Below are positions 42,481 to 51,213 of a DNA stretch of 64,000 bases, piece after piece; positions within the stretch are counted from its first letter, which is position 1; each line of letters starts with the position of its first letter. Both the position numbers and the translations under genes were made by a program. The stretch comes from Roseibium salinum. Lineage in GTDB: Bacteria; Pseudomonadota; Alphaproteobacteria; Rhizobiales; Stappiaceae. Location: NCBI RefSeq assembly GCF_026240905.1, contig NZ_JAPEVI010000002.1, positions 310,001 through 374,000 on the forward strand, in the 5' to 3' direction. Below the pieces are notes generated by a model, which saw nothing but the letters and a program-made list of their open reading frames with translations, did no database searches and was not told the DNA's origin.

Positions 42481-43728
42481 TCAGAGTTGAGGCTCGATCG
42501 CCGCACAGACCGCCTTGAGGGAAGCCTCAACGTCGGCGTCCGCGCGCCAAAGCGCGTCGAATTTCGGCTTCTGGGCCGCCATGATCTGCGGGGCCTTCTC
42601 ATGGCTGGGCAGGACGCTGCCCTGCTTGATCGCCGCCGCAACATGCTTCATCTGCTCTTCGGGTATGAGGGCATTCGCCTCGATGAAGGTATCGCTTTCA
42701 AGCACCGAGGCGCGCGCCGGCGGGAAGAACTGCGCCATGACGGCAACGTTCTCCTTGTTGGTCATCCATGCGATGAACTCCTTGGCGAGATCCACGTGCG
42801 GCGACTTCGCGAACACGACGAGACCTGCCTGACCGATCACCGGCGCTTCGCCTGCCGGACCGGACGGAAGAGGCGCGATGCCCCATTCAAAGCCGGCTTC
42901 CGGCATCTTCGATGCGCGCGAGATCTGATTGATCGTCATCGCAGAAGATCCGGAGAAAAAGTCGCCCTGCTCGCCCGGCGGAACGATCGACTTGTCCTTG
43001 AAGACCATGTCGTGGAGCATCTGGACAGCACTGACCGCTTCAGGATCATCGAAGCCGCATTCGCCGTTTGCCCATGCGTCTCCACCGTAGGCACGGATCG
43101 GCGGCATCACCGCGTGCATGATCCGCGTGTCATAGCCCTGGCCGTCCTTGAATTCGAAACCCCAGATACGCTCATCCGGCTTGGTGAGAGCCTTGGAGGC
43201 TTCCCGGAACGTCTCGAGTGTCCATTCGCCCTTTTCGGCGAGCGTCAGCGGGTCCTCGAGACCGGCTGCATCGAACATGTCCTTGTTGTAGTAGATCATG
43301 AAGGGCGAGGTGGAGAACGGAACGCCGTAAATCTCGCCGTCCCTCTTCCACAGGGCCATGGCCGGCTCGGAAAAGTCGGCAAGGTCGTAGCCTTCGGCGT
43401 TCTCCAGCGTGTCGGACAGCGGCGCAACCACATTGGCAGCCACGAAAGCGGGCATGGTGTCCTCGAACATCCATCCCAGATCCGGCGGATTGCCGCCGGC
43501 GAGCTGGAACGTCAGCTTCTGAACGTAGTCACCCGCCGGAATCGTCTCGAAGGTAACCGACACGTCCTCGTGCGTGGCCTCGAAGCCGTCAGCGATGTCG
43601 TTCAGCATCTTCAGGTGGGCTTCGTTGCCCGTCCACACGGTAAAGCGCAAGTCCTGCGCCAGGGCGCCGGAAGACGCGATTGACAGTGCCAGCGTGGACA
43701 CCGCGACTTTCAATTTCAGGTATCTCAT
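42481..43728 (-). CDS. Extracellular sugar-binding protein (family 1, MalE/UgpB-like)
   Basis: A 415-residue binding protein. The signal peptide ends near residue 25 (SIASSGALAQD). Family 1 features are FTVWTGNEAHLKMLNDIADGFE, GNPPDLGWMFEDTMPAFV and the C-terminal AKEFIAWMTNKENVAVMAQ. It captures a mono- or oligosaccharide; the neighbouring sugar-acid dehydratase and SDR suggest a sugar that is oxidised first. GGAGG precedes the ATG at 43728. Confidence 0.93.
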   Translation of the reverse strand: MRYLKLKVAVSTLALSIASSGALAQDLRFTVWTGNEAHLKMLNDIADGFEATHEDVSVTFETIPAGDYVQKLTFQLAGGNPPDLGWMFEDTMPAFVAANVVAPLSDTLENAEGYDLADFSEPAMALWKRDGEIYGVPFSTSPFMIYYNKDMFDAAGLEDPLTLAEKGEWTLETFREASKALTKPDERIWGFEFKDGQGYDTRIMHAVMPPIRAYGGDAWANGECGFDDPEAVSAVQMLHDMVFKDKSIVPPGEQGDFFSGSSAMTINQISRASKMPEAGFEWGIAPLPSGPAGEAPVIGQAGLVVFAKSPHVDLAKEFIAWMTNKENVAVMAQFFPPARASVLESDTFIEANALIPEEQMKHVAAAIKQGSVLPSHEKAPQIMAAQKPKFDALWRADADVEASLKAVCAAIEPQL

Positions 43729-43809
43729 CAGTTTCCTCCCTTCGTATTTGGCCCGGACTCACAGGCGTGAAGCCGGCCCGCGTCAGCGGTTCATCGGCGT
43801 TCGGCATCT

Positions 43810-43881
43810 TCAGGCCGCAGACCCCACATCAACCGCCACAAGCAGTTCGCCCCCAATCCGTATTCCCCCGGCTGACGTCAT
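43810..43881 (-). CDS. 23-residue ORF coupled to the SDR gene
   Basis: ATG 43881 overlaps the SDR stop (ATGA), the usual arrangement for coupled genes, and the frame ends at TGA 43810-43812. The peptide MTSAGGIRIGGELLVAVDVG is too short to place. It may be the start of a gene that has lost its body, or chance. Confidence 0.25.
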   Translation of the reverse strand: MTSAGGIRIGGELLVAVDVGSAA

Positions 43882-44672
43882 GACGTCTCCCCCGGGAGAG
43901 CTCCCGGCGCGTCGCCGATGGTCCAGCCTCCGTCGACCGGGATGTTCGCCCCGGTCACATAGGCACCGGCCTCGCTGCACAGCATCAGTACCGGCCCGAC
44001 ACAGTCGTCCGGCCGGCCCTGCCGCCCCGCCGGGATCTTGGCCACAACGGCTTTCAGGAATTCCGGATCGGAATACCTGGCCGCGTTTGCCTCCGTTTCG
44101 ATCGCCCCCGGCGAGAGGACGTTCATCGTCACGCCCTTGCGGGCGACCTCGCGCGCAAGGGCCCGGATCGCGGTGAGCTGGGCGGCTTTCAGCGACGCAT
44201 AAACCAGCGCTTCGGCGCGCGGCCGGGAGGCCATCACACTGCCGGTCGCAACGACGCGGCCCCAGCCGCGCTCTGCCATCGCCGGCACCAGTTTCTGCGT
44301 CAGCATGATCAGGGCCTTGAAATTGACGGCGAAATGCGTGTCCAGAAGGTCGGGCGTGACATCGGTCCACGCAGTGCGCTTCTCAATGGCCGCGTTGGCG
44401 ATGAGGATATCGACCGCACCGCGCCGCAGCGCGTCCTCCGCAAGGGCCTCGACGGCGGCGCCATCGTTAAAATCGGCCTCCAGGACCGAGGCCTCCCGGC
44501 CCTGGCTCCTGATTTCGTCGCGGACACGGCCGGCGCCGTCTTCATCGCCCTTGTGATGCAGAACGAGGTCGGCACCGTGACTGGCGAGGCCAAGCGCGAT
44601 CGCCCGGCCCATACCGGTATTGGCGCCGGTGACGAGCGCTCTGCGACCAGACAGGGAGAAAAGATCGCTCAC
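43878..44672 (-). CDS. Short-chain dehydrogenase/reductase
   Basis: A 264-residue classical SDR. The cofactor motif is ALVTGANTGMGRAIA, and NAAIEKRTAW and the Y-A-S-L-K catalytic pair (VYASLKAAQ) are visible. It ends with GANIPVDGGWTIGDAPG. It probably oxidises a sugar or sugar alcohol in the pathway shared with the dehydratase at 45559. Its start overlaps the regulator stop by four bases. Confidence 0.9.
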   Translation of the reverse strand: MSDLFSLSGRRALVTGANTGMGRAIALGLASHGADLVLHHKGDEDGAGRVRDEIRSQGREASVLEADFNDGAAVEALAEDALRRGAVDILIANAAIEKRTAWTDVTPDLLDTHFAVNFKALIMLTQKLVPAMAERGWGRVVATGSVMASRPRAEALVYASLKAAQLTAIRALAREVARKGVTMNVLSPGAIETEANAARYSDPEFLKAVVAKIPAGRQGRPDDCVGPVLMLCSEAGAYVTGANIPVDGGWTIGDAPGALPGETS

Positions 44673-45433
44673 GTGTCGCTGCCCCTTGCCTCAAGTTTGC
44701 CGGCGACCTCAAGCGATGCAATGTCGGCGGCTTCGAAATGGATCACGATCTTTTCTTCCGCCAGATCCGCGTCGCCCGCTGCGATGGCCTCGTACAGCGC
44801 CCTGTGGCGGCCGATCGTGGCATCCCAGTCCTCGCGGCTGCGGTTCGCCCGCCGCGAAAACAGTTCGGAAACCTCACGCTGGACGGAACGCATGCCTTCC
44901 ATCTGAAGCTGGATCATGGAATTGCCCGTCGTAGTCGCCATTCCCATGTGGAAGAGGATGTCCGCCTCCGTGAAGGCAGCCGGATTGCCGAGCCCCTCGC
45001 GCATGTCGGCGAGCGCACGCTCCATGGTCGCAAGGCCCGCCTGTTGCCGGCGCTGCGCGGCAAGCCTTGCAATTCCCGTTTCGATGACACGGCGCATCTC
45101 GTTCGCTTCCTGCAGCCTCTTCAGACTGTAGCGGACCGCATATCCGTAGATCTTCTCGAGCGGCTCCCCGTTCATTTTCCTGGCACGGGCCACCTTGCCC
45201 TGCTGGGTCGAAACCAGGCCGGCGGCGGTCAGCTGGCGCAACGCTTCACGAGCAATCGGCTTGCTTACGCCGAATTCGCGCGCGATTTCCCCTTCCGCAG
45301 GCAACGGCTCGCCCGGCGCGATCCGCCCATCGAAGAGCGCGGCCGCTATCGAATCCGAAACAAAATCGGCGAGCCGCGACGACGTGGCGGGCTTGGCGGA
45401 AAACAGCGGCTTCTTCTCGGTCAGATCGATCAT
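44669..45433 (-). CDS. FadR/GntR-family regulator
   Basis: A 254-residue regulator. The winged helix (about 20-90) has FDGRIAPGEPLPAEGEIAREFGVSKPIAREALRQLTAAGLVSTQQGKVARA, in blocks. The FCD domain has EADILFHMGMATTTGN and a late HFEAADI. ATG 45433 follows AAAGGAGCC. It heads the SDR and ABC-transporter operon and is divergent from the dehydratase gene; overlapping palindromes between them are its likely operators. Confidence 0.9.
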   Translation of the reverse strand: MIDLTEKKPLFSAKPATSSRLADFVSDSIAAALFDGRIAPGEPLPAEGEIAREFGVSKPIAREALRQLTAAGLVSTQQGKVARARKMNGEPLEKIYGYAVRYSLKRLQEANEMRRVIETGIARLAAQRRQQAGLATMERALADMREGLGNPAAFTEADILFHMGMATTTGNSMIQLQMEGMRSVQREVSELFSRRANRSREDWDATIGRHRALYEAIAAGDADLAEEKIVIHFEAADIASLEVAGKLEARGSDT

Positions 45434-45473
45434 CGTGGCTCCTTTTAAAAACAGACCTATCACATTGCTCGCA

Positions 45474-45500
45474 AACTTAGCAACTAAGTTTTCTAGTTGC
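45474..45500. promoter_or_regulatory. Overlapping palindromes, FadR-type operator candidate
   Basis: AACTTAG-CAA-CTAAGTT (45474-45490) and GCAACTA-AGTTTTC-TAGTTGC (45480-45500) are both perfect 7-base inverted repeats and share bases. They lie in the divergent gap 41 bases upstream of the regulator and 59 bases upstream of the dehydratase. Confidence 0.65.
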
Positions 45501-45558
45501 CAAGTTGTCTTGTTGTTGTCTAAAAGAGGGAAAGCCTCAGCCAAACGGGAGACGAACC

Positions 45559-46701
45559 TTGTCCAACGACACTGTCGCCGGCGCGGACGTCAGGATCACT
45601 GATGTCATCGCTCATCCGCTGACACAGACCCTGCCCCGGCCCACGGTCACTTCGTGGGGCAAATACTCGGAAGTCTCGATCGTCCTGGTCGAAATCCGAA
45701 CCGATGCCGGGCTGGTCGGCGTCGGGGAAACGCTGGCCCGCTTCTCCCCGAAGGCCTATGCGGAGCTCATCGAGACCTCGCTCAAGCCGCGCCTGGTCGG
45801 ACAGAACCCCACGGATATCACTCGGCACTGGCGCTCCATGCGCCGCGCGCTCTCTGGCCGCGCCGGCGGCATGCTGATCGAGGCCATCGCCGGGGTGGAC
45901 ATCGCGCTATGGGACATTCTGGGAAAAATCGCCGGTCTGCCGATCTATCAGCTCCTGGGCGGCGTCGGCCGCACCGAGGTGCCCGTCTATGCGGCGTCGG
46001 TCAACTGGGGCAGCGACGAGTTCATGGACAGCGAGTTCGATCGCTACCTCGCCAAGGGCTTTCCGCGGGTCAAGGTGAAGGTCGCCAACCCTGTGCGCGA
46101 CGCATGCCGGCGCATTGAACGCCTCCGCAAGCGTGCCGGCGACGATATCGAACTGTGTGTCGACGCGAACTGGGCCTACTCGCTGGAAGAGGCGGTCGAA
46201 GTCGGCCGCGCATTGACGGCGAACGGCTATTTCTGGTTCGAGGAACCGCTGCGTCCCGAGGACGAGCAGGGCTATGAAGAGCTGCACCGCCGGTGCGAAA
46301 CACCGCTCGCCGCGGGCGAGAGCAACTACAGCCTCGACCAGGCGATGCGCCTCGTCTCCAACCGCACGCTTTCGTACCTGCAGCCCGACGTTGCGCGTTC
46401 TGGCGGCATCACCGAAACGCGCCGCATGGCGGAATTCGCCGCCGCCCATGACGTTGCCTACGCCCCGCATATCGGCATGTCGGGCATCGTCTGCGAAACG
46501 GCCAGCGTTCATCTGGCGGCGGCAATGCCGAACCTGCGCGCCATGGAGTGCGAGACCGACGAAAGTCCGTTCAAGACGGCAATCACCGGCGCGCTTCCGG
46601 GCGCCGACCGGCAGACCAACGGCATGTTGCCCGTCCCCACTGGCCCGGGCCTCGGCATCGAAGTCGATTGGGACGCGGTAGCCAGCCTGCGCGCCGGGTA
46701 G
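45559..46701 (+). CDS. Mandelate racemase/muconate-lactonizing (enolase superfamily) enzyme, probable sugar-acid dehydratase
   Basis: A 380-residue enzyme. The KxK motif is in FPRVKVKVANP (near 170). Metal ligands fit CVDANWAY, WFEEPL and AAGESNY, and the catalytic histidine is in YAPHIGMSG. This set fits dehydratases of acid sugars in the MR subgroup, but the exact substrate is open. The TTG start at 45559 has GGAGA upstream, and homology begins shortly after. It is the first gene of a three-gene operon. Confidence 0.82.
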   Translation: MSNDTVAGADVRITDVIAHPLTQTLPRPTVTSWGKYSEVSIVLVEIRTDAGLVGVGETLARFSPKAYAELIETSLKPRLVGQNPTDITRHWRSMRRALSGRAGGMLIEAIAGVDIALWDILGKIAGLPIYQLLGGVGRTEVPVYAASVNWGSDEFMDSEFDRYLAKGFPRVKVKVANPVRDACRRIERLRKRAGDDIELCVDANWAYSLEEAVEVGRALTANGYFWFEEPLRPEDEQGYEELHRRCETPLAAGESNYSLDQAMRLVSNRTLSYLQPDVARSGGITETRRMAEFAAAHDVAYAPHIGMSGIVCETASVHLAAAMPNLRAMECETDESPFKTAITGALPGADRQTNGMLPVPTGPGLGIEVDWDAVASLRAG

Positions 46702-46723
46702 GCGCTGCTCAGAGGAGACGACA

Positions 46724-47629
46724 TTGACCGACACTTCCAACATGAGCGGCCTTGCCGAAGCGATGCGATTGGCGACGCTGCGGGCGGATCCGGACCTTAG
46801 CCGCTTCGACCCGCTTGCACGCATCATCAGCCATAACCGTTTTTCCACCGGCCATGGCGGCTGGTCCCAACTCGTGGGAAACTACGAGGACGATCTCGAC
46901 TCGATGCTGCCCGGCTACGCCCAGCACACAAGCCCGATGCTCTCCACCCTCGCCCATTGGGAGGCCGGCTCGCATGGCGGCTATGACAGTTCCTATGCGC
47001 TCAAGATCGCGACACGGCCCAGGAAAGGCGCGCAGAATGTTGCCATCAAGCGCCTGACCTTCCGCAAACGCTGTCCGATCCGCTTCGAGACCTATTTCAC
47101 CTTCAAGCCCGAAGCCACGGACCTCAAACTCGGCGAGACCGATGTGCGCTCGGTCGGGCTGCTGTTCGACCTGCAGGGCGGCGACAGCGACGCGCATGCG
47201 CAGCGCGTCATGCCGCACTTGCGCTTTTTGAACGCCCTTGATGGCGAGCACGTCCAGAAATGGCAGTTCAAGCGCCAGAGTACCGAGTTCAGGCCACTGG
47301 GAACGAGCGACAAGACGCTCAGCCACTATCATCTTTCGCCGGACGGCTGGGAAGACCTGCCCGGAGGCAACCAGCGGCTCTGCTACAACGAGATCCCGAC
47401 AAAGGTGAACTGGACCTATCTGCGCTTCGATTTCGACCTTGCGTCCATGCAGGCGCTGGCATTCCAGTGCAACGACAGGATCTTTGACATGTCCGACTTC
47501 GACTCGATCCGGATGCCAGCGATGAAGAACCTGTGGTGCATGCTGAACTTCGCTCTGTTTGCGGAGACCGATACGGACAAGCGGGCGTTTCTCTATGTCG
47601 ATTCCGTCTGCATTTCAGGAGACTTCTGA
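46724..47629 (+). CDS. Uncharacterised ~300-residue protein of sugar-acid cluster (DUF6772-like)
   Basis: A 301-residue soluble protein without signal peptide. I believe it belongs to DUF6772, but this is from memory and unconfirmed. Blocks include NRFSTGHGGWSQLVGNYEDDLDSM, GYDSSYALKIATRP, RFETYFTFKPEA and YNEIPTKVNWTYLRFDFDLASM. The beta-rich, tryptophan-containing pattern resembles a carbohydrate-binding fold. The TTG start has GGAG upstream. It lies between the dehydratase and another small unknown gene, which overlaps it. Confidence 0.75.
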   Translation: MTDTSNMSGLAEAMRLATLRADPDLSRFDPLARIISHNRFSTGHGGWSQLVGNYEDDLDSMLPGYAQHTSPMLSTLAHWEAGSHGGYDSSYALKIATRPRKGAQNVAIKRLTFRKRCPIRFETYFTFKPEATDLKLGETDVRSVGLLFDLQGGDSDAHAQRVMPHLRFLNALDGEHVQKWQFKRQSTEFRPLGTSDKTLSHYHLSPDGWEDLPGGNQRLCYNEIPTKVNWTYLRFDFDLASMQALAFQCNDRIFDMSDFDSIRMPAMKNLWCMLNFALFAETDTDKRAFLYVDSVCISGDF

Positions 47630-47964
47630 TGCTTCCGGAGAACATCTCCGCCATCGTCGCACGCAACGAGCGCTGGACGGGTCATGCCGCGAGCGAACCA
47701 TACGAGGCCGGCTGGGCCCGCGAAGCGGTCATTTTCGTGCGGGCCGTCAAGGACCCCGTGGGCGAGCAACCGAAACTCCGTGTCGAAATCTCGCCGGACG
47801 GCATGCACTGGATCGCGGAAGGCACCGAGGTCCAGATGCCCTCGGCAAAAGACGGCCTGGCAGCCGCACGCCTCACGCAGTTCGGTGGTTGGCTGAGGGT
47901 CTCGGCAGATTTCGCCGACGGATCGGAGGCGACCGTTCTCGTCACGATTCACCTCAAGGCGTGA
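47629..47964 (+). CDS. Small uncharacterised protein coupled to the preceding gene
   Basis: A 111-residue soluble beta-rich protein (MLPENISAIVARNERWTGHA ... SPDGMHWIAEG). Its ATG overlaps the stop of the preceding gene (TGATG), showing translational coupling. I recognise no family. The two products probably act together on a sugar or sugar acid. Confidence 0.7.
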   Translation: MLPENISAIVARNERWTGHAASEPYEAGWAREAVIFVRAVKDPVGEQPKLRVEISPDGMHWIAEGTEVQMPSAKDGLAAARLTQFGGWLRVSADFADGSEATVLVTIHLKA

Positions 47965-47992
47965 CCGGGGCTCGGAGAGCCCATTCGGCCCG

Positions 47993-49387
47993 TTATCGTG
48001 CTGCCATGGCATTTTCCAGGACGTGAAGTACCCGCTTGTCGGCCATCTGCGCAACGTTGAAGCGCATGAAGGACGCCGCGGATTGCGAAGGGCTGAAAAC
48101 GTTGCCCGGCGCTAGGATGACATTCTCCTGCGCGCAATGTTTCGCGACCTCCCCGGTATCGATCCCCTCGGGAAACCGGCACCAGAGATAAAAACCGCCG
48201 CGTGGCTGCGTCCAGGGCGTGATGCCCAGTGGCGCAAGCCTTGCGGCTGCGCTTTTCCGGGCTGAGGACAACCGCCCTCGTATCTCGACGAGATGCTTGC
48301 GGTAGCTGCCGCCCGACAGCACGCCGGCGAGCAATTCGGCCGCCACCGGGCTGGGTCCGCCGAAACTGGTCGCTACCTGGAGATCGACCAGGGCGTCTAT
48401 CCAATCGGCACCGCCGGCAATATACCCGCACCGAATTGAGGCAGAGAGCGTCTTGGAGAACCCACCGATCTTGAGGACCCGGTTCAGACCGTCGAGCACG
48501 GCAAGCCGCGGCGAGGGATCGGGCTCGAGATCGGCAAATGTGTCGTCCTCGACGATCGTCAGATCATGCGCCCCGGCCAGAGTGAGCAGCCGATAGGCGA
48601 CCTGCGGCGAGATTGTTGCGCCGGTCGGATTGTGTAGCGCGGAATTGGTGAGGTAGAGGCGCGCGGTGTTGTCGGTCAGAATGACCTCAAATGCATCCAG
48701 ATCCGGCCCGTCCGGCGTATAGGGGACACCGACCAACCGTACCCGATGCGCCTGAAGAAGGGCATGGAAATTGAAGTATCCCGGATCGTCAACGAGCACG
48801 GTGTCGCCGGGCTGCAAGAGCAGCCGACAGATCAGATCCATCGCCTGAGAGGCAGAGGCGGTCAGCATGACCTGTTCGGGGGCCGCAGGCAGGTTCTCCT
48901 CCGCAAAGCGGCCAAGCAGATACTGGCGGAGGGCAAGCGATCCATGGGCGCCGGCGTAGTTGGTCAGGACCGCTTCCCCGGACTTCGCCAAGGCTCGCAG
49001 GCCTTTGCGCAGTTCGTTGTGCGGCATCCAGTTTTCCGGAAGCCAGCCGCAGCCCGGTTGCAGCGCTCCAGGTCTGGGGTCGAGCGACTGGCGCGACACC
49101 CAGAACGGATCCACGTTGCGCGGACGTGTCGCTCCCATCTCCGCCACTTTCATCGGCGGCAAGTTCCTGCCCGTGACGTAAAACCCGGAACCTCGCCGCG
49201 CATGGATGATGCCTTCGGCCGCGAGGCGGTCATAAGCCTCGACAACGGTGGAAGGCGAGACGCCCATGGTCCGGGCGAAACGCCGGATCGACGGCATACG
49301 GTCGCCGGGCCCCAACGCACGGCTGGCGATGCGGTCACGCAGACTGTTCATCAGCATTTCGGTCTTCGTCAGCGACACGTCGTTCAT
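47993..49387 (-). CDS. MocR/PdxR-type regulator (GntR helix-turn-helix with aminotransferase-like domain)
   Basis: A 464-residue regulator. The N-terminal wHTH is LRDRIASRALGPGDRMPSIRRFARTMGVSPSTVVEAYDRLAAEG, in blocks; the C-terminal domain resembles class I aminotransferases with the PLP lysine in KIGGFSKTLSASIRCGY. Such proteins sense PLP or an amino-compound adduct. It is divergent from the DMT exporter gene, its likely target, with an inverted repeat in the gap. Confidence 0.9.
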   Translation of the reverse strand: MNDVSLTKTEMLMNSLRDRIASRALGPGDRMPSIRRFARTMGVSPSTVVEAYDRLAAEGIIHARRGSGFYVTGRNLPPMKVAEMGATRPRNVDPFWVSRQSLDPRPGALQPGCGWLPENWMPHNELRKGLRALAKSGEAVLTNYAGAHGSLALRQYLLGRFAEENLPAAPEQVMLTASASQAMDLICRLLLQPGDTVLVDDPGYFNFHALLQAHRVRLVGVPYTPDGPDLDAFEVILTDNTARLYLTNSALHNPTGATISPQVAYRLLTLAGAHDLTIVEDDTFADLEPDPSPRLAVLDGLNRVLKIGGFSKTLSASIRCGYIAGGADWIDALVDLQVATSFGGPSPVAAELLAGVLSGGSYRKHLVEIRGRLSSARKSAAARLAPLGITPWTQPRGGFYLWCRFPEGIDTGEVAKHCAQENVILAPGNVFSPSQSAASFMRFNVAQMADKRVLHVLENAMAAR

Positions 49388-49400
49388 CTCGGCCTCCGAC

Positions 49401-49424
49401 TGTATGGATCACCGCGACCATACA
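49401..49424. promoter_or_regulatory. Inverted repeat in the MocR/DMT gap, operator candidate
   Basis: TGTATGG (49401-49407) and CCATACA (49418-49424) form perfect 7-base arms with a 10-base spacer. Further ACTGTAT half-sites lie at about 49443-49451. The gap holds the start of both genes, so MocR binding here would control both. Confidence 0.6.
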
Positions 49425-49504
49425 GTTTGGTCATATTGTATTGTACTGTATCTGTGTGCGCCAGTTCCCGCCTTGTAAAGGAGAACCCAGGAAAGAGAGG
49501 CACC

Positions 49505-50365
49505 ATGGACAAACGACTGGCGGGTTGGGGCAGCGGATTTCTCGGCGTGTTGATCTTCAGCGGATCGCTTCCTGCCACGCGCCTGGCGGTAGCGGATTTC
49601 ACCCCGCTTTTCCTGACATCTGCCCGGGCGGCGATCGCGGCCTTGCTCGGGGCCCTGTGCCTGTTCACGCTACGCCAGGCTCAACCGGAGCGGCGGGACC
49701 TGCTGCCGCTCGCCATAGTCGCGCTCGGGGTGGTGATCGGCTTTCCGCTCCTCACGGCCCTGGCACTGCTGCATATCACGGCGGCGCATTCCATTGTGTT
49801 CATCGGCCTTCTCCCGCTGTCGACAGCAGTTTTCGGCGTGATCCGGGGCGGCGAGCGACCGCAACCTGCTTTCTGGCTGTTCTCGATGCTCGGGGCCGCG
49901 ACGGTCGCTGGATATGCCTTGTCGCAAGACGGCGGCGGATCGCTCACAGGGGACCTCCTGATGCTCGCGGCTATCGTGCTGTGCGGCCTGGGCTATGCCG
50001 AAGGCGCGACCCTGTCCCGCCGGTTGGGCGGTTGGCAGGTGATTTCCTGGGCACTGGCCCTGTCCCTGCCCGTCATGGCCCTGCTCACCGCGGCAACCTG
50101 GCCGGAAAGCTTCAGCCACGTATCGGAAACCGGCTGGATCAGCCTCGGCTATGTCGCCGTCTTCAGCATGCTTGTGGGCTTCGTCTTCTGGTACCGCGGC
50201 CTTGCGCTCGGCGGGATTGCGGGCGTGGGACAACTACAGCTCTTGCAGCCCTTTTTCGGGCTGATGCTGGCGGCCGTGCTCCTGAGCGAAGCCGTGCCGT
50301 GGACGATGATCGCCAGCACGCTGGTCGTCGTGCTCTGCGTGGCGGGCGCCAGGCGCTTTGCCTGA
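49505..50365 (+). CDS. DMT-family (EamA) transporter
   Basis: A 286-residue membrane protein with ten predicted helices in two EamA repeats. The first repeat has GSLPATRLAVADFTPLFLTSARAAIAALLGAL and the second AAIVLCGLGYAEGATLSRRLGGWQVISWALAL, in blocks. Members export amino acids, amines or other metabolites. AGGAAAGAGAGG precedes the ATG. Control by the divergent MocR suggests an amino-containing substrate; this is inference. Confidence 0.88.
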   Translation: MDKRLAGWGSGFLGVLIFSGSLPATRLAVADFTPLFLTSARAAIAALLGALCLFTLRQAQPERRDLLPLAIVALGVVIGFPLLTALALLHITAAHSIVFIGLLPLSTAVFGVIRGGERPQPAFWLFSMLGAATVAGYALSQDGGGSLTGDLLMLAAIVLCGLGYAEGATLSRRLGGWQVISWALALSLPVMALLTAATWPESFSHVSETGWISLGYVAVFSMLVGFVFWYRGLALGGIAGVGQLQLLQPFFGLMLAAVLLSEAVPWTMIASTLVVVLCVAGARRFA

Positions 50366-50410
50366 CGTCTGCCGAAGCGCCTGTCGGTCCATGCGCCTGA
50401 CGATGTTTCG

Positions 50411-51139
50411 TCAGTTCTGATGACGATAAAGATCCTGGGACCTGTTCAGGTGTGAGCGCATTGCGTTTTCGGCGTCGGCAGCAACGCCGCTCGCAATGCA
50501 GTCGACGATTTTCGAATGCTCGTCGAGGGTCACGTTTTCCCGGCCGGACCAGATCAGCAAGTCCGTGTGATAGGTAAACAACCACGTCAGCATGGCATCG
50601 CTGACGGCGGCGAAGATCGGGTTTCCCGATATCGAGGCGATCTTGTTGTGGAACGCAATATCCGCCTTGATGAACTCGGCGGGCTTGCCGAGCATTGTCG
50701 CCTGGTCGGCAACAAGTTGCTTCAGTTCAAGTATGTCCGCAGGCACCGCTTTTTCAGTGGCGATCTTGACCATGCCGACCTCGAACAGCCGCCGCGCTTC
50801 CTTGAGGTGTTCCAGGTTGTCGGACGATGCGGAAAGGAGCATCCGCGCGACCATGTCCATCTGCCGGAAAGCCAGATCTGCGGAGAGTTCGCTGACCCGG
50901 GACCGTTCGCCCTGAGATATCGTAATGAGACCCTGGGTGTGCATGGACTGCATGGCCTCTCGCACGGCGGGCCTGCCGACACCGAACCGTTCCATCAATT
51001 CCCTTTCGGAAGGCATTGGGTCCCCGGGCGCAAGCTCGCCGCGCACGATCATTTCGCGCAGACGGTCAAAAACCTGATCTGACAGTTTGCGCCGGACAAT
51101 CTTGTCCTCGTCGGCCCCCAGGCCTTTCCAGTTGTCCAT
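50411..51139 (-). CDS. GntR/FadR-family regulator of the D-apiose locus
   Basis: A 242-residue regulator. The wHTH is LRELIVRGELAPGDPMPSERELMERFGVGRPAVREAMQSMHTQGLITI-like (about 18-75). The FCD domain has KADIAFHNKIASISGNPIF and EHSKIVDCIASG. It lies last in the apiose operon, 74 bases after the lactonase gene, and likely represses the locus from the divergent promoter region at 59374-59485. Confidence 0.87.
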   Translation of the reverse strand: MDNWKGLGADEDKIVRRKLSDQVFDRLREMIVRGELAPGDPMPSERELMERFGVGRPAVREAMQSMHTQGLITISQGERSRVSELSADLAFRQMDMVARMLLSASSDNLEHLKEARRLFEVGMVKIATEKAVPADILELKQLVADQATMLGKPAEFIKADIAFHNKIASISGNPIFAAVSDAMLTWLFTYHTDLLIWSGRENVTLDEHSKIVDCIASGVAADAENAMRSHLNRSQDLYRHQN

Positions 51140-51213
51140 GATCCGCTGTCCAGTACGTCTTATCGTTATGCTGCTGTCCTTATATCGCGGAGTCCTCGGC
51201 GGCGAAAACCCGT

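Noticed and set aside
48746-49504. N-terminal extension of the DMT transporter
   Set aside because: The frame is open over the divergent MocR gene, but transporter homology and ribosome site both point to ATG 49505.
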